Source of the DNA: Amphiduros pacificus
Lineage: Eukaryota > Annelida > Polychaeta > Phyllodocida > Hesionidae
Assembly (NCBI GenBank): GCA_949316495.1
Contig: OX439012.1
Coordinates: 22,850,666-22,914,665 of the forward strand
Length of the DNA stretch: 64,000 nt
Direction of reading: 5' to 3'
Shown here in pieces: positions 37,201 to 60,199 of the stretch. The notes below the pieces were generated by a model that was given only the letters and a program-made list of their open reading frames with translations, searched no databases and had not been told where the DNA came from. The stretch's first letter is position 1. Each line of letters starts with the position of its first letter. The position numbers and the translations under genes are program-made.

Positions 37201-38195
37201 AATCGACATTCCATTGATCACACAATTTCAACACTCTCTTAGCTTTTCAGACTACCTATGGTTATCACATACATGATAAAGTTTGATTCAAACAGTTTTT
37301 TGCCTGATTATTTCATAACACACATGCACAAATAACCCTCAATACTTCCGCCCAGGATTGTCAATGTTCAGGACCACCTTCCTGTTTCTAAACACTTTTG
37401 ATCATAATATCTCAAATAATTGGCCTATTAAAATGCACAATACATCAATACAAACTTGATCATTTTCCAGATTCAAAATTATAATGAAATATTATATCAC
37501 ATGACCTTATTTGCAGAATTTTACTTAATGAATAAAGATAAAAGAAATAATTTTGAAGTAAAGCAAGAAAATATCTGATACTCTGATATTACATAAAAAA
37601 ATAGATGTATCAAACATGCTGTTTGGACATGTATTTTTGAAAACGTGGTCAAAAACTCTGTTGGTCAATTTTAACAATCTCCAAAACTGAAAAGTTCATC
37701 AACCAAAAGTATGGAGAACTGTGCCTGTGTGTTAAGTAATCTGATCATACACGAGTCTTGAATGACTTTAACTGACTTCACCGGTGGTAATTAAAGCTTG
37801 TGTTACACATACACGTGACTAGATTTATGTTTGGTCTGACTGAACGAGGTAGAGCAGCTCTGAAGCAGCTCAGTGATGCAAAGGCAATAACAGAAGAACC
37901 CGGATGTTTCAATCAGAACATTTTCATTTATGCTTGAGACCAACACACAAAGTGAGCTAGGACAAATAATGGCTATGTGATTTATTTCTATTTTGATCGT
38001 ATGTATATATGAATGAATATACTCAATAGAAAAAGAAATATTTGGATATATATGAAAATTATTTGGAAAGTACTGCAGTGAGAAGCGTCAAAAGGAACAC
38101 ATTATGGAAGCCTTAAAAGAAGCATTGCAAGAGCTTCAACTGTCTATATTATGAGAATCTACACAAGAACTATTCTGAGAATCTGAATAACCGTA
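31296..38195. other. Long gene-poor gap upstream of the cyclase gene
   Basis: No gene recognised. It holds about three degenerate units containing GTGGTTAAGATGTGATTTT at 32060-32300, a six-unit array of about 33 bp (AATATGAATTTTTAAA, ATCTTACCTTTAC) at 33185-33385, and a T-run joined to a G-run at 34061-34090. It also has a 14-bp ACGCACATAAATAC array at 34848-34945, a 35-bp array around AAAGGCCATATCCCAAATAG at 35925-36110, and a short TA run at 36437-36455. Confidence 0.45.
36538..36685 (+). mobile_element. SINE family 1, internally shortened copy
   Basis: A well-preserved head (GGCGCAGTTGGTTAGAGTGC, A box; GGTTCGATCCC, B box) is joined after a few bases to the GATGTAAAACCCC end and a (CAAA)n tail; the SINE body is missing. 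The head is longer than a real tRNA and lacks its folding, so it is not a tRNA gene. Confidence 0.85.
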
Positions 38196-38196
38196 T

Positions 38197-38235
38197 TGTG
38201 AGTTATTGTGAGTTATTGTGAGTTGCTGTGAGTAG
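38197..38235 (+). repeat. Short GTGAGTTATT repeat upstream of the cyclase start
   Basis: Three to four 11-bp units (GTGAGTTATT, then GTGAGTTGCT, GTGAGTAGCT) end ten bases before the cyclase ATG. Each unit also resembles a splice donor. Confidence 0.6.
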
Positions 38236-38245
38236 CTGGAGGAGT

Positions 38246-49790
<11,545 letters not shown>

Positions 49791-50127
49791 GGTTCCAAGG
49801 CACCAAAAACAGGCTGTGATAGGCCTGCCAGGGGAGGTCTGTTTGGCCTCTTCTCTGGGTCATACCGTTTGTATGAGAAATATAGTTATGCCTAACTATT
49901 GGTCAGAGATATTTGCTCTTGTGAGGTTGTTGTGTTTGCCGGGGACCAATTCTTTCTATTTTTCATCAGGCTTTGAATGTTTTTCCTCTTTTATGGCTTT
50001 TTGTAGAAAAAAAATGTAATAGTCATAACTCAGTTTTCAAGGAGGCCTCATTTTTGTGGTAGTTCATATGTTATGTATAAATTTAACTTAAGTCTCCAAA
50101 AAAATGATTTTGCTTTGGGTAATATGA

Positions 50128-50133
50128 AATAAA
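50128..50133 (+). promoter_or_regulatory. Putative poly(A) signal of the cyclase gene
   Basis: AATAAA 338 bases after the stop codon. Confidence 0.5.
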
Positions 50134-50217
50134 GAAAATATATACTTTTTACCCATAATGCATACAGTAGACATATTTGGGAACTTCAAATAGGATATCT
50201 GAGATTAACTAATCAGA

Positions 50218-50885
50218 CAAGATGAGTTTACATGGGAGGAAGATACTAACCAATTAGACATTGTGTTTTAATAGGATGTTAATATATAATGTTTACATGG
50301 GAGGTAGATACTAACCAATCAGACATTGTGTTTTAATAGAATGTTAATATATAATGTTTACATGGGAGGTAGATACTAACCAATCAGACATTGTGTTTTC
50401 ATAGAATGTTAATATATAATGTTTACATGGGAGGTAGATACTAACCAATCAGACATTGTGTTTTAATAGAATGTTAATATATAATGTTTACATGGGAGGT
50501 AGATACTAACCAATCAGACATTGTGTTTTAATAGGATGTTAATATATAATGTTTACATGGGAGGTAGATACTAACCAATCAGACATTGTGTTTTAATAGA
50601 ATGTTAATATATAATGTTTACATGGGAGGTAGATACTAACCAATCAGACATTGTGTTTTCATAGGATGTTAATATATAATGTTTACATGGGAGGTAGATA
50701 CTAACCAATCAGACATTGTGTTTTAATAGAATGTTAATATATAATGTTTACATGGGAGGTAGATACTTACCAATCAGACATTGTGTTTTCATAGAATGTT
50801 AATATATAATGTTTACATGGGAGGTAGATACTAACCAATCAGACATTGTGTTTTAATAGGATGTTAATATATAATGTTTACATGG
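50218..50885. repeat. 64-bp minisatellite downstream of the cyclase gene, about 10 copies
   Basis: The unit runs from GTTTACATGGGAGGTAGATA through CTAACCAATCAGACATTGTG to AATGTTAATATATAAT. It is nearly uniform. Each unit carries CCAATCAG, a match to the CCAAT-box consensus. Confidence 0.93.
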
Positions 50886-51071
50886 GATATTAGAGTTGAA
50901 CAATCAATCAGATGTTGTGCATATTTTAAAACCTAGATGACTCTATTAAATATATAGCATTTCTCAGGATGAAACAGAATTAGCCCTGCATGTTCCATAC
51001 CTCCCCTCCCCCATCAGATCACCTGTCTGGGCTGACCAGGGAGTGGTGATTGCAGAACACTAGTCAAGAAC

Positions 51072-51843
51072 TAGCTCGAGGATCTCTAGCAGTGAATTTG
51101 CCTTTTGTTTATTTTGGGTCCGGCGGCCATTTCACGGCTAGAGAGAGATCGTCAAATTTCATCTGCCCTAGCGCAGCCCACTGGGCTGCGCGTGGTAAAC
51201 ACACACTGCAGGTGTCGTAATTACGTACTCACTGATTACATGGCCTGGTTGTTTGCAAAGTATAATCTGTTTTCTTCAATATCCAGTTGTAAAACAATAA
51301 TTTTATTCTGTTTTAAGTCAGTTATCACACTTTTAAATGGAGAAGAATTTCAGCTTCTTCAGAATTGAAATGGCCGCCAATGTTAAGACTGGTTTAGACC
51401 ACGTGACTAAATTTCACCCTCCACTTTTTGTTCATTGTGGGGAGTCATTTTTCACTGTCTCAAGAGTGTTTTTATCTGGTGATGTTTCCTGGCATTTTTA
51501 CTGTTACAAACATTTGGATATTTCTTGTGATAAAATTAAAATTGTCATCCCTGATTTATCAGGCTTGTACACGTTTAATGTTGAATTAGCAGGACAGTCA
51601 TATTCTAAAATAGGTAAGGAATATTTGTGGTGAGGTTTCAATAAATGTCCCCCCAAGATTATTATGCAAACAGTGAATTTCCACGAAGAAGGCAGGAGAA
51701 TGAAAAACACAGATTTTTTTTACTGAAGTACTCCACGACCCAAAAACTGCCCCTAAGCTGCTCAAATATGTTTAAAATGCAAATAAAATATAGCAGAATA
51801 TATCCTAAGGAAAGGGCTAGTTATTTAGGGAGTGGATGCCATG
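51072..51843. mobile_element. Unassigned 772-bp insertion flanked by 13-bp direct repeats
   Basis: ACTAGTCAAGAAC occurs at 51059-51071 and 51844-51856 and looks like a target-site duplication. Inside are a GC-rich left part with a perfect 10-bp-arm hairpin (GCGCAGCCCA-C-TGGGCTGCGC, 51171-51191) and an unassigned + frame at 51337-51633 (98 codons). No poly(A), microsatellite tail or tRNA head is visible, so the class is open. Confidence 0.55.
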
Positions 51844-51866
51844 ACTAGTCAAGAACAACTGAATGT

Positions 51867-52363
51867 TTAAAGGGATTAAGCACCAATTCTACAATTTGGT
51901 GTTTTTGAAAGCTTAGCCACATATGAGCATAATGAGACATAGCAGTTGCACTCCCAGCAGAGGTCTGTCTGAGTCAAAAGCTGCACGTGACGGGTAAACA
52001 CGGGTAGCGTGAACTTTATTTGACCTCAAATGAGGCTCTAAGTAGGGTAGCACTGTTTGACGTCATTTTGGTACTATTCAAAGGACAATACATTTCATGA
52101 CGTCATAAGCATATTGCCATACTCTTATGACGTCATTTTACCTTTCAGTGCCTCTATGATGACACTCCACATAAAAATGACGCCAATAAAGGAGTGTGCT
52201 TTCATTAGGGGCCTATATGTTAAGCTGTTGTTCAAATAGGTCTTACATACAATGATGGGGATGCATTTTTCAAAAAAAATTATAGACATGAAAGACAAGT
52301 ACATTTATAACTAATGTGTGAAATTTAAACGTTTTTTTCAAAATCGGTGCTTAATCCCTTTAA
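51867..52363. mobile_element. MITE with TTAA target sites and three CRE-type sites
   Basis: TTAA at 51867-51870 and 52360-52363 flank terminal inverted repeats AGGGATTAAGCACCRATT (17 of 18 match). There is no coding potential in the 489 bases. TTAA duplication suggests mobilisation by a piggyBac-type or similar transposase. The interior has TGACGTCA at 52058, 52098 and 52128 and a variant TGACGCCA near 52177. Confidence 0.82.
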
Positions 52364-53747
52364 GATACAAATACTCTGTTTACCTCACCTAAATGGTGTT
52401 CTTATTTTATGAATTGTGTTGGTATGAATTAATATAAATTTGATATATTAGAACATTTAGACTGAAAGGTGTAGGTGATAACATTCCAGTAGATTTATGA
52501 CCTTTATTGGCCAATCACAGAAGGGTAAAATAGAAACCTATTATCAGAGTTTATTGCATTGGCTGGTTTGACAATGTGATTGCGAGATACCATATAATTT
52601 AATGATTCGATTAAGAGAGTTCTTGTCTGCACTTATAATTTGTTTGTACAGTTCCGATATGTTGATATCAATGTGACAAAATGGCAACCCACTGAAAACT
52701 ACAAGTGCAGTATTCTTGACAAATACACTGTTAATTTGAAAGAGAATGACTTTCCTTCTATGATATGAAAAAAGGACATTACAGTTCACCGTTACTGAAT
52801 ATCTGATTTACTGTTTAGCCAAGGTTTGGAAATCTCTGTAAAACTGTGATTGTGTTGTATTGTACGCTCCCCATCCGATCACACCGTGAATGAATATCTG
52901 AAACAGACTGTCTTATATATTTCTGTACATGTAGTGAGCGGTAAATCATAGTAATTTTTACATTTCAAAACGCATGGACACATTGAAAGTTCAGGTTAAA
53001 CTTGCTCAAAGCTGATACATGATTTTCTGAACTTTGATATTACTCAGACCTGAGAATATAGCGTATATGTTGTAAGAAGGTTGGTTTATCATGATGCAAG
53101 TACTGGTATATATTGTTATATACATGCCATTGCCAATAGGAAGCTGGGAACTATAAAAAAATAATAAGAAAATGTCTCACAAAAAGAAAGATGTTTTTAA
53201 AATGATATACATCCCACTGTATGGAAATAATGCAGTAGTTTATTAGCCTTGACCAAGTTTTACATGTAGATGCACCACAGGGAAGTTGAAAATGATATCT
53301 TCTTGTACTGACTATAGAGGCCCCAATAGGGGGTGATCAGTTACTATTTACCTTAGTTTACATATAAAAATATTAAGATTTGTTTATAAAGTATTGTTTC
53401 ACTAAGTAAAAAAGGTGGTACGTCGTAAAGATAGGTATAAGAAAAAGGGAATAATACCTAAATATAATTATAGGTGGTAAATACACATGTAGGTAATACC
53501 GACAAGGGAAGTAAAACATAAATAAAATTGTAGCAAAACAAAACAAGAGTTATTGCCCTTTTTTCTGGGTTGAAGAAATAATTTGTGACTCACGATGACA
53601 AAACTGAGTGGGCAATTAATCTAAGATAATCCATGAGACTCTGTCATCCCCCTGTAGGGGCCTCACACCTCGGCCGCATTCTTACCGCTCTTGCCACATA
53701 CTCCCGGGACCATACTCACCTTACTGATAAGAACGCTCATCCTAACT
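52364..53747. other. Gap before the serine-protease-homologue gene
   Basis: No gene or element recognised; probably the promoter region of the next gene. Confidence 0.4.
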
Positions 53748-56700
53748 ATGAGTGGATTATCGCCTAGCGGATTAACATGGATTAACCTGATAATTATCGT
53801 GTCAGCGATACTCTCGGATTATCTCGTGGTATTTGGAGAAGAAGAATCCGTGAAGATCAGACACAATAACTTCCGTAAGAACAAGTCTTCATTTTGTATT
53901 TTTATTTACATGTTTATCCTGTTATCCCTGTCTGTAAATTAAGCAACGCTTATAGATCAACATCCTGTAGTTTTATCAGTGTTTGTTCATACGCATACTA
54001 CCTGTATATATGTTCCTCTTTTTTTTCAAGGGAGAACTGTCTCGATAATTTTAAAGTAAAGCTTCTCCTCTCGGCATTATATTTTGATATTCTAAAAATC
54101 TGTTTCTGATCCAACTTCTGTATCTAATTCATATTTAAGCTTCGTAAATAATATATTGCTATTCGAGAGATTATTTCATAAAGTTTGAAACCCTACTCCC
54201 TAAAAAAATCCCTATTCCATTCCATCAGCGCTCAGCTTAGACTATCAAGCTTTGATCATTTGCCCATAGTAACACTGCCACCTGGCGGCGATATGGAGCG
54301 TAACTAAGTTGATGTATTTTGGACGTCTGCTTCTATCTCTCCATCCCCCCCCCAACCAATCCTCCCCCCTCCCCCAAAAGCCTGAGCAAAGAAGATCGAC
54401 AGGTTGCTATGTGTGCTCACAGAAGTGTGTTATATCTTTCTAAGGTGACAGGCGCACTTGTTTTAGTTCAGAACTCAGTAATTGGGGCGGGTAAATTTTG
54501 CATATCGTGTAAATTTGGTTAAGTTTATCGGAGAAGTATGGAAATGCATGACCATATTGTGCCACGCATTAGGTATTCGTGACCCAATATTAACATGTGA
54601 AAGCTATGCGTGACCAAATAATGTCACATAATCCATGCTAATCTATAATCCATGCTAATCCTTATTAATGCATGACCAAAAAGATATTTGGCTCCAAATG
54701 TTTAAATTTAAATCATGATATATAATTAATTTTATCATGACCAATTATTTCACCATTTTATCTACCACAATTTCAATCTTCCCTCGTTCAGCATCGCAAA
54801 ACTGCGTTTAATACTTACCTAGGTATGTGACCTAGGTATCTCCAGGTATCTCCATATAAACTAAATGTCATTTTCAATATATGTATACATTGAAAATGAT
54901 ATATTTATATATATATAACAAATTTTTAATGTTAATTGTAATTTAAAAGTGTTGACTTCATGCTTCAGCATATGACCATATTTTCTCTTACAAATAATTA
55001 AGATTGCACAATCAACTTAAAATCTGTAAGTATTAACATGATTAATTTGTTTTTTTTAAAAAATGTATTGTTTTAGTAGTGGGGACAGAGGGGTACAAGC
55101 ATTTCATCAAGCATTTCATCAAAATGACAAGCGATACCAGATATTGTGCGAATCTGGTCTGCACAAATATATAATTATGCAAACACCGCCACCCTCAAAG
55201 TGAAGCTACTAAACTCCAGTCATAAACTGGAAGTGTGCACATCACTTCCCAATATTATCTGTTTATAATAGTAAAGGTTAAAGATGCTACCCTGTTGCAG
55301 CGCCCCCTGCCGGCACGGATCATTAGCTGCGCAGGCAGGGAAGACCAGCTAACTTATTTCTTGCTATATTTACATCCGTGAGTTACTTGCCTGATCTTCA
55401 AGTAAATACCGCCAAGTTCCTGCTCTATTAAAATTATATCTTATCTTATCTGCATATACATACCAAATTAGATGTCTTTGTCGTTTTAATGTTGTTTATA
55501 CATGTAGAAGTGATCAGGAAAATAACCAAAACAATATGTGAAGATGGGACACATTTAATTGAAAAGATAATTTATTCATTCTGTTTATTTTTCCCTATTA
55601 TTTCAAAACATTTATACAGGTATAAAAACATCATTTTCATATTGGAGATTAAGAGAATATTTGAGCGTGAGGTATTAGAGAATCAAATGAAAACTGAAAC
55701 TGTTACAGAAAATAAAGACAAATATTAAGAGAGAACCGAAAAAATGATACTTGATCGTAAAGACGCCGAGAACATAGGATGGATATGGAGAGAAATTATG
55801 GAAAAAAGACATCAGATTAGTATAAATGAAGAAAAATTTGACTGAAAATGTTTAAAAAGAGATCTGAGATTTGTGCCCGGTGGAATGATATAACCCAGTG
55901 AAATTGTATATGTGTGTGCACTCTGGAAATCGAGGATGTTTTGTGCACCGCCAGATGTCGCTGATATACATTACGCAGATGTTTGCGGGAAGACCACCTT
56001 GTAACCTGCTACTGTTATGAAAAAATATGCTTGTAAAAAACATCTTGTCAGCATGGCTTGAGAATCTACAGGGATATTTGCTCACAACCTTGCGGCATGA
56101 TAGCTATGCGTGGGTTAAATTATAGGTTTTGTTGACAACTATAAATATATAATGATTGTGATTTCTTTTACATAAAAAAGTTCTTTTTGAAAAATATATA
56201 TATATATCTATGTGCTGTGGGGTTAACGCGTAGGTTTTATTGGCAAAATAAATATAAAATAATTGCACTTTCTTTGACTTAAAAATGAGTTCTTGGTTCT
56301 TTAAAAAAAGAATCAAAACAAAACTCTTTTAATCCCTCACGACTGTTCCCTTGGTGGTTCACCCCCAAATTCAGATATATTGTCTTTTGAGGAAAAAAAA
56401 AACATCTTTCTTTGTATTTTGTCTATTTTATCAAGCAATATAACTTTACACAGATAAATACTTGATGATTCTAAAGTCACTTTGGAACTGGAGATGCCTT
56501 ACAGAATATTAATATCCAAATGAGTTTAATTTCTTAATTGGATTATTACCCATAACCCATTGCTTCGCGAGAAGAGGCCGGAAGTGTCACTAGCGATCTT
56601 GACCGTAATACTTGTAAATGCATCATGTCGCGACTATTCAATATTTTGTATGTAACTCTTAGAGCAAGAATAAATATATGTATTGATATCAACATAGACT

Positions 56701-59700
56701 ATATTGTAACAAAATGCATATATAGCGATCAGAGACGACGAGGGCTGGTGACTTATATACGTCAGATATTTCTGTGTGCATGATATTCTGTGATGCATTC
56801 AATTTGTACTCTCGCGTAGATTAACGTGAATGAAGCTGCATTTGATTTGTACTGTCACGTAGCAAGTTTGGGATGATGGCGCTCCGAACCGTGCACATTT
56901 CTTATTTTTAGCAGTACGCAAATCCACTCAGCAGTTGACATTTGGCGAGATTTTTATTTCGTAACAACCTATAGAAAGATCTTCTTTTGTGAATTCTGTG
57001 AAACCCTCTTTGAATGGTATTATTATGCCCAACAAAGTATATTCGATTTAAATGGTTTTGTTCCTGATATTTGATTATATATGTAATTCATATTCTGTTT
57101 TTTTGTGTTTTTTTTCAAAAGGAAACACCATTTCTCAATCAAATGGATATATTCTATATTATCTTCAGATTGCTATGGCAACAAACCACATTTGGAAAAC
57201 GGGCACTACGAGTTGCTTGGCAAAGCCGGTCACGTGATCAGGGCCCACTGTGATACTGGCTTCCAATTGGTTGGACCAAAGTTGCGCATGTGTGATGTTC
57301 AACGGAAAAGATTCACGGAAGATGAGCCTAAATGTCATGGTAAAATAACAATTCTATTCATGTATGTTTATGGAGATTTACAACATGGGATTTCCATGTC
57401 AACTGAATATTTTCTTATTTTTAACCAAATATGCAATTATGTATTTCCACAGAAACAACCAGAAAAGGTAATCTATTTTAAATGACCCATAACAATTAAC
57501 CCATTTTCAGATATTGACGAGTGCTTGGTCATTGGGAGTCAGACGGTTAACGATGAAGGTAGCACAATGGGATCCATAGCAACGGATGACACAGATGACA
57601 GTCCAGTCGCCTGCCATCACCTAGCAACCTGCATCAACACGCCCGGATCCTACAACTGCCAATGTCCAGACCAGTATGTCGGAAATGGATTCACTTGCTC
57701 AGGTAAAATACACCCTATTTAAATTTATTTTTATAAGTATTTTATTTTCTTCATGCATTTCACAGGTCATTCATACTGAGCTGTTGAAAACAAGGATATT
57801 ACACACTCAAACAGTGTCAAAGTTACTTTTCTTGTATTTGTAAACATATTTCTCTTTCTTTAGTCTTGTTTCCACGTGTGTGTCAATTGTGAAATGCTTT
57901 CATGTTTTACATGCAAGACATTCAAATTTTGCGCCTAAGTAAGACTACCATGAACACACAAACTAATTAAGTTTCACACATCAATTGTGCCAAGAATAGG
58001 AAGTCAACATTAGAGTAGTCTACATAAAAGCTCTCACGAGGTCAGAACAGAAAGTCAAATTGAGAATGTTTTTTTTTCAGAGCCCTCAGTCTGCCCTGTG
58101 TTCGAACCCCCGGAACATGGGTATGTTCAGCAAGTGTCAACTGGAGTCATAAGGATCTTCTGTCATCCTGACTACAGTATCCACGGGCAAAATGTCATCA
58201 GGTGTCACCATGGTAACTGGTCTGCAAAGACTCCGAGGTGCATACAAGGATGCAAGTATTTCTTTACTGTCTTTTTATTTTATTTTTTGTCTTTTTGTTT
58301 CAGAAATGTTTTGTAAAGATATTATAAATGTGGTTGGAATTTGTATATTTTACTTGTTTGTATAAACGTTTTAAAACCTGCAGGAAATTTATTACTGAGG
58401 CAAGAACAACCAAATAATTCTTATCCATAAATTGTGAGGGAGGGAAGTGGTTTTCTGGAGTTGTCCAAATTTAACTATGTCAGCCATGATGGAAATAAAC
58501 AAGTCACGTGTCACCCGTATGTGACAACTGTTAAAAGTAAAAACATTTATATTTTTCAAAGATACAGGATCTTTACCCCTCACGTCTGTTTAGTCATATG
58601 TCACCTGTGTGTGCTTCATTGAGAACATACACATTTCAGTATTGGCTGAAAAAGATCATTTGTAATTATTGTGTGTCTATGACAAATTTTCTGAAATAAA
58701 AAAATAATCTTGCTAATATCACGAGAAAGACACTTTTAGCTAGAAGATACACTTTTGCTTTCACCTATCAATTCTGATTTGACTTTTTTATATTTGATTT
58801 GTCGTGTTGGCTGATCCACTTGTATCTCGTGGGCACTCAGAGCCTACGCAGTATAACTAACACTTGAGAGGAGATCCTATATGCACCATCTGTCCTCTCG
58901 ACCATCCAGACTCTCTTATCAGGTAGGGTAGGAAGTAGAGAGATGGGAGAAAGTTACCAAGACGATTTCCAGATGTTATATAACTGTACATTAATATGTC
59001 AGCATCTACATCAAAGAACTTCAGATTGATGTAGGAAACATGTCTGTTTCCTAAGTGGTCTGATATTACGTGCTTATTTGTTGCCATGGTAACTGTTTGC
59101 TATGCCCATCTTGGCTCCAAACATGTCACAATATGTTAGAAGATACACTACACACACCACCATTTTCATTTTATACTAACTCCACTTGTAATTTAACCAA
59201 GCATGTTTGGCCGAGAAAATATAAAATTTATGAATAATACAAATAGGTTCAAACTTAGTTTGAAAGAAAAGTCTTGCATGTGTTAAGGTAGGTTATGCAA
59301 GGTAATTCTGAAAAGAAAAAAATATAGAGATGCAATTTATAAAATGAAAATAACTCTCGCTGGTTTGTCCTTATGTTTTACTTAAGATAAGCTATGCAAA
59401 ATTATTTGGCAAAAAAAGATCTGTTTACAAAATGTAAATAACTCACTGTTTCACTTGCATATTATGTAAGGTAACTTTGTTTAAAAATACAATTGATAAC
59501 ATGAAAATAGCATTGGCTGGCTTCATTTAAGATAGGTTATGCAGGCAAGAAACAAAACCAATTTATAAAATGAAAATAACTCTGGCTGGCTTGCCTTAAT
59601 GTTTCAGTTAATGTAGGTAATGGAAATTAATTTTATAAAACAAATTATCTATTCATAAAAAAAAAACAACTTGCTTGCCCTGATGTTTATCTTAGGATTT

Positions 59701-60153
59701 TGACAACTGTGATGGAGCATCATATATTTGCCGCTGATGCTCTGTCAGAAACATTTACATCCTAACATTTATAGAGCAAATGTGAAGTGTAGAACACCCA
59801 GAAGGGTACACTGATATTCCAACCAAAGTGCCCATCCTCTGAGGGATGAAAGGGTCTCAGGCTATGAGAGTTTTGCTATGTCAGTTTGCATTGTGTTTTG
59901 TACAATGTTTGGAAGAGTTTTACCAGAAAATGAATTTGGAATGTTTGAAATACGAGTGCATGATCCAGGTTCGATTACATGATCAAGGTTCGAGTACATG
60001 ATCCAGGTTCCAGGTTCCTACTTCAGCAAATGAATCTTTTGTGTTATATGATAATAGAGTGGCATCTCCTTGCTGATACGGTTTTATTCCTAATAAAACA
60101 ATAACATCTGTACGACACCAACATACAACGCATTTAATAATGTGAAATAATAG

Positions 60154-60199
<46 letters not shown>

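Noticed and set aside
58380-58470. An extra sushi exon (CEGGKWFSG) between sushi 2 and sushi 3
   Set aside because: The cysteine pattern is incomplete, there are in-frame stops upstream, and no donor of the needed phase.
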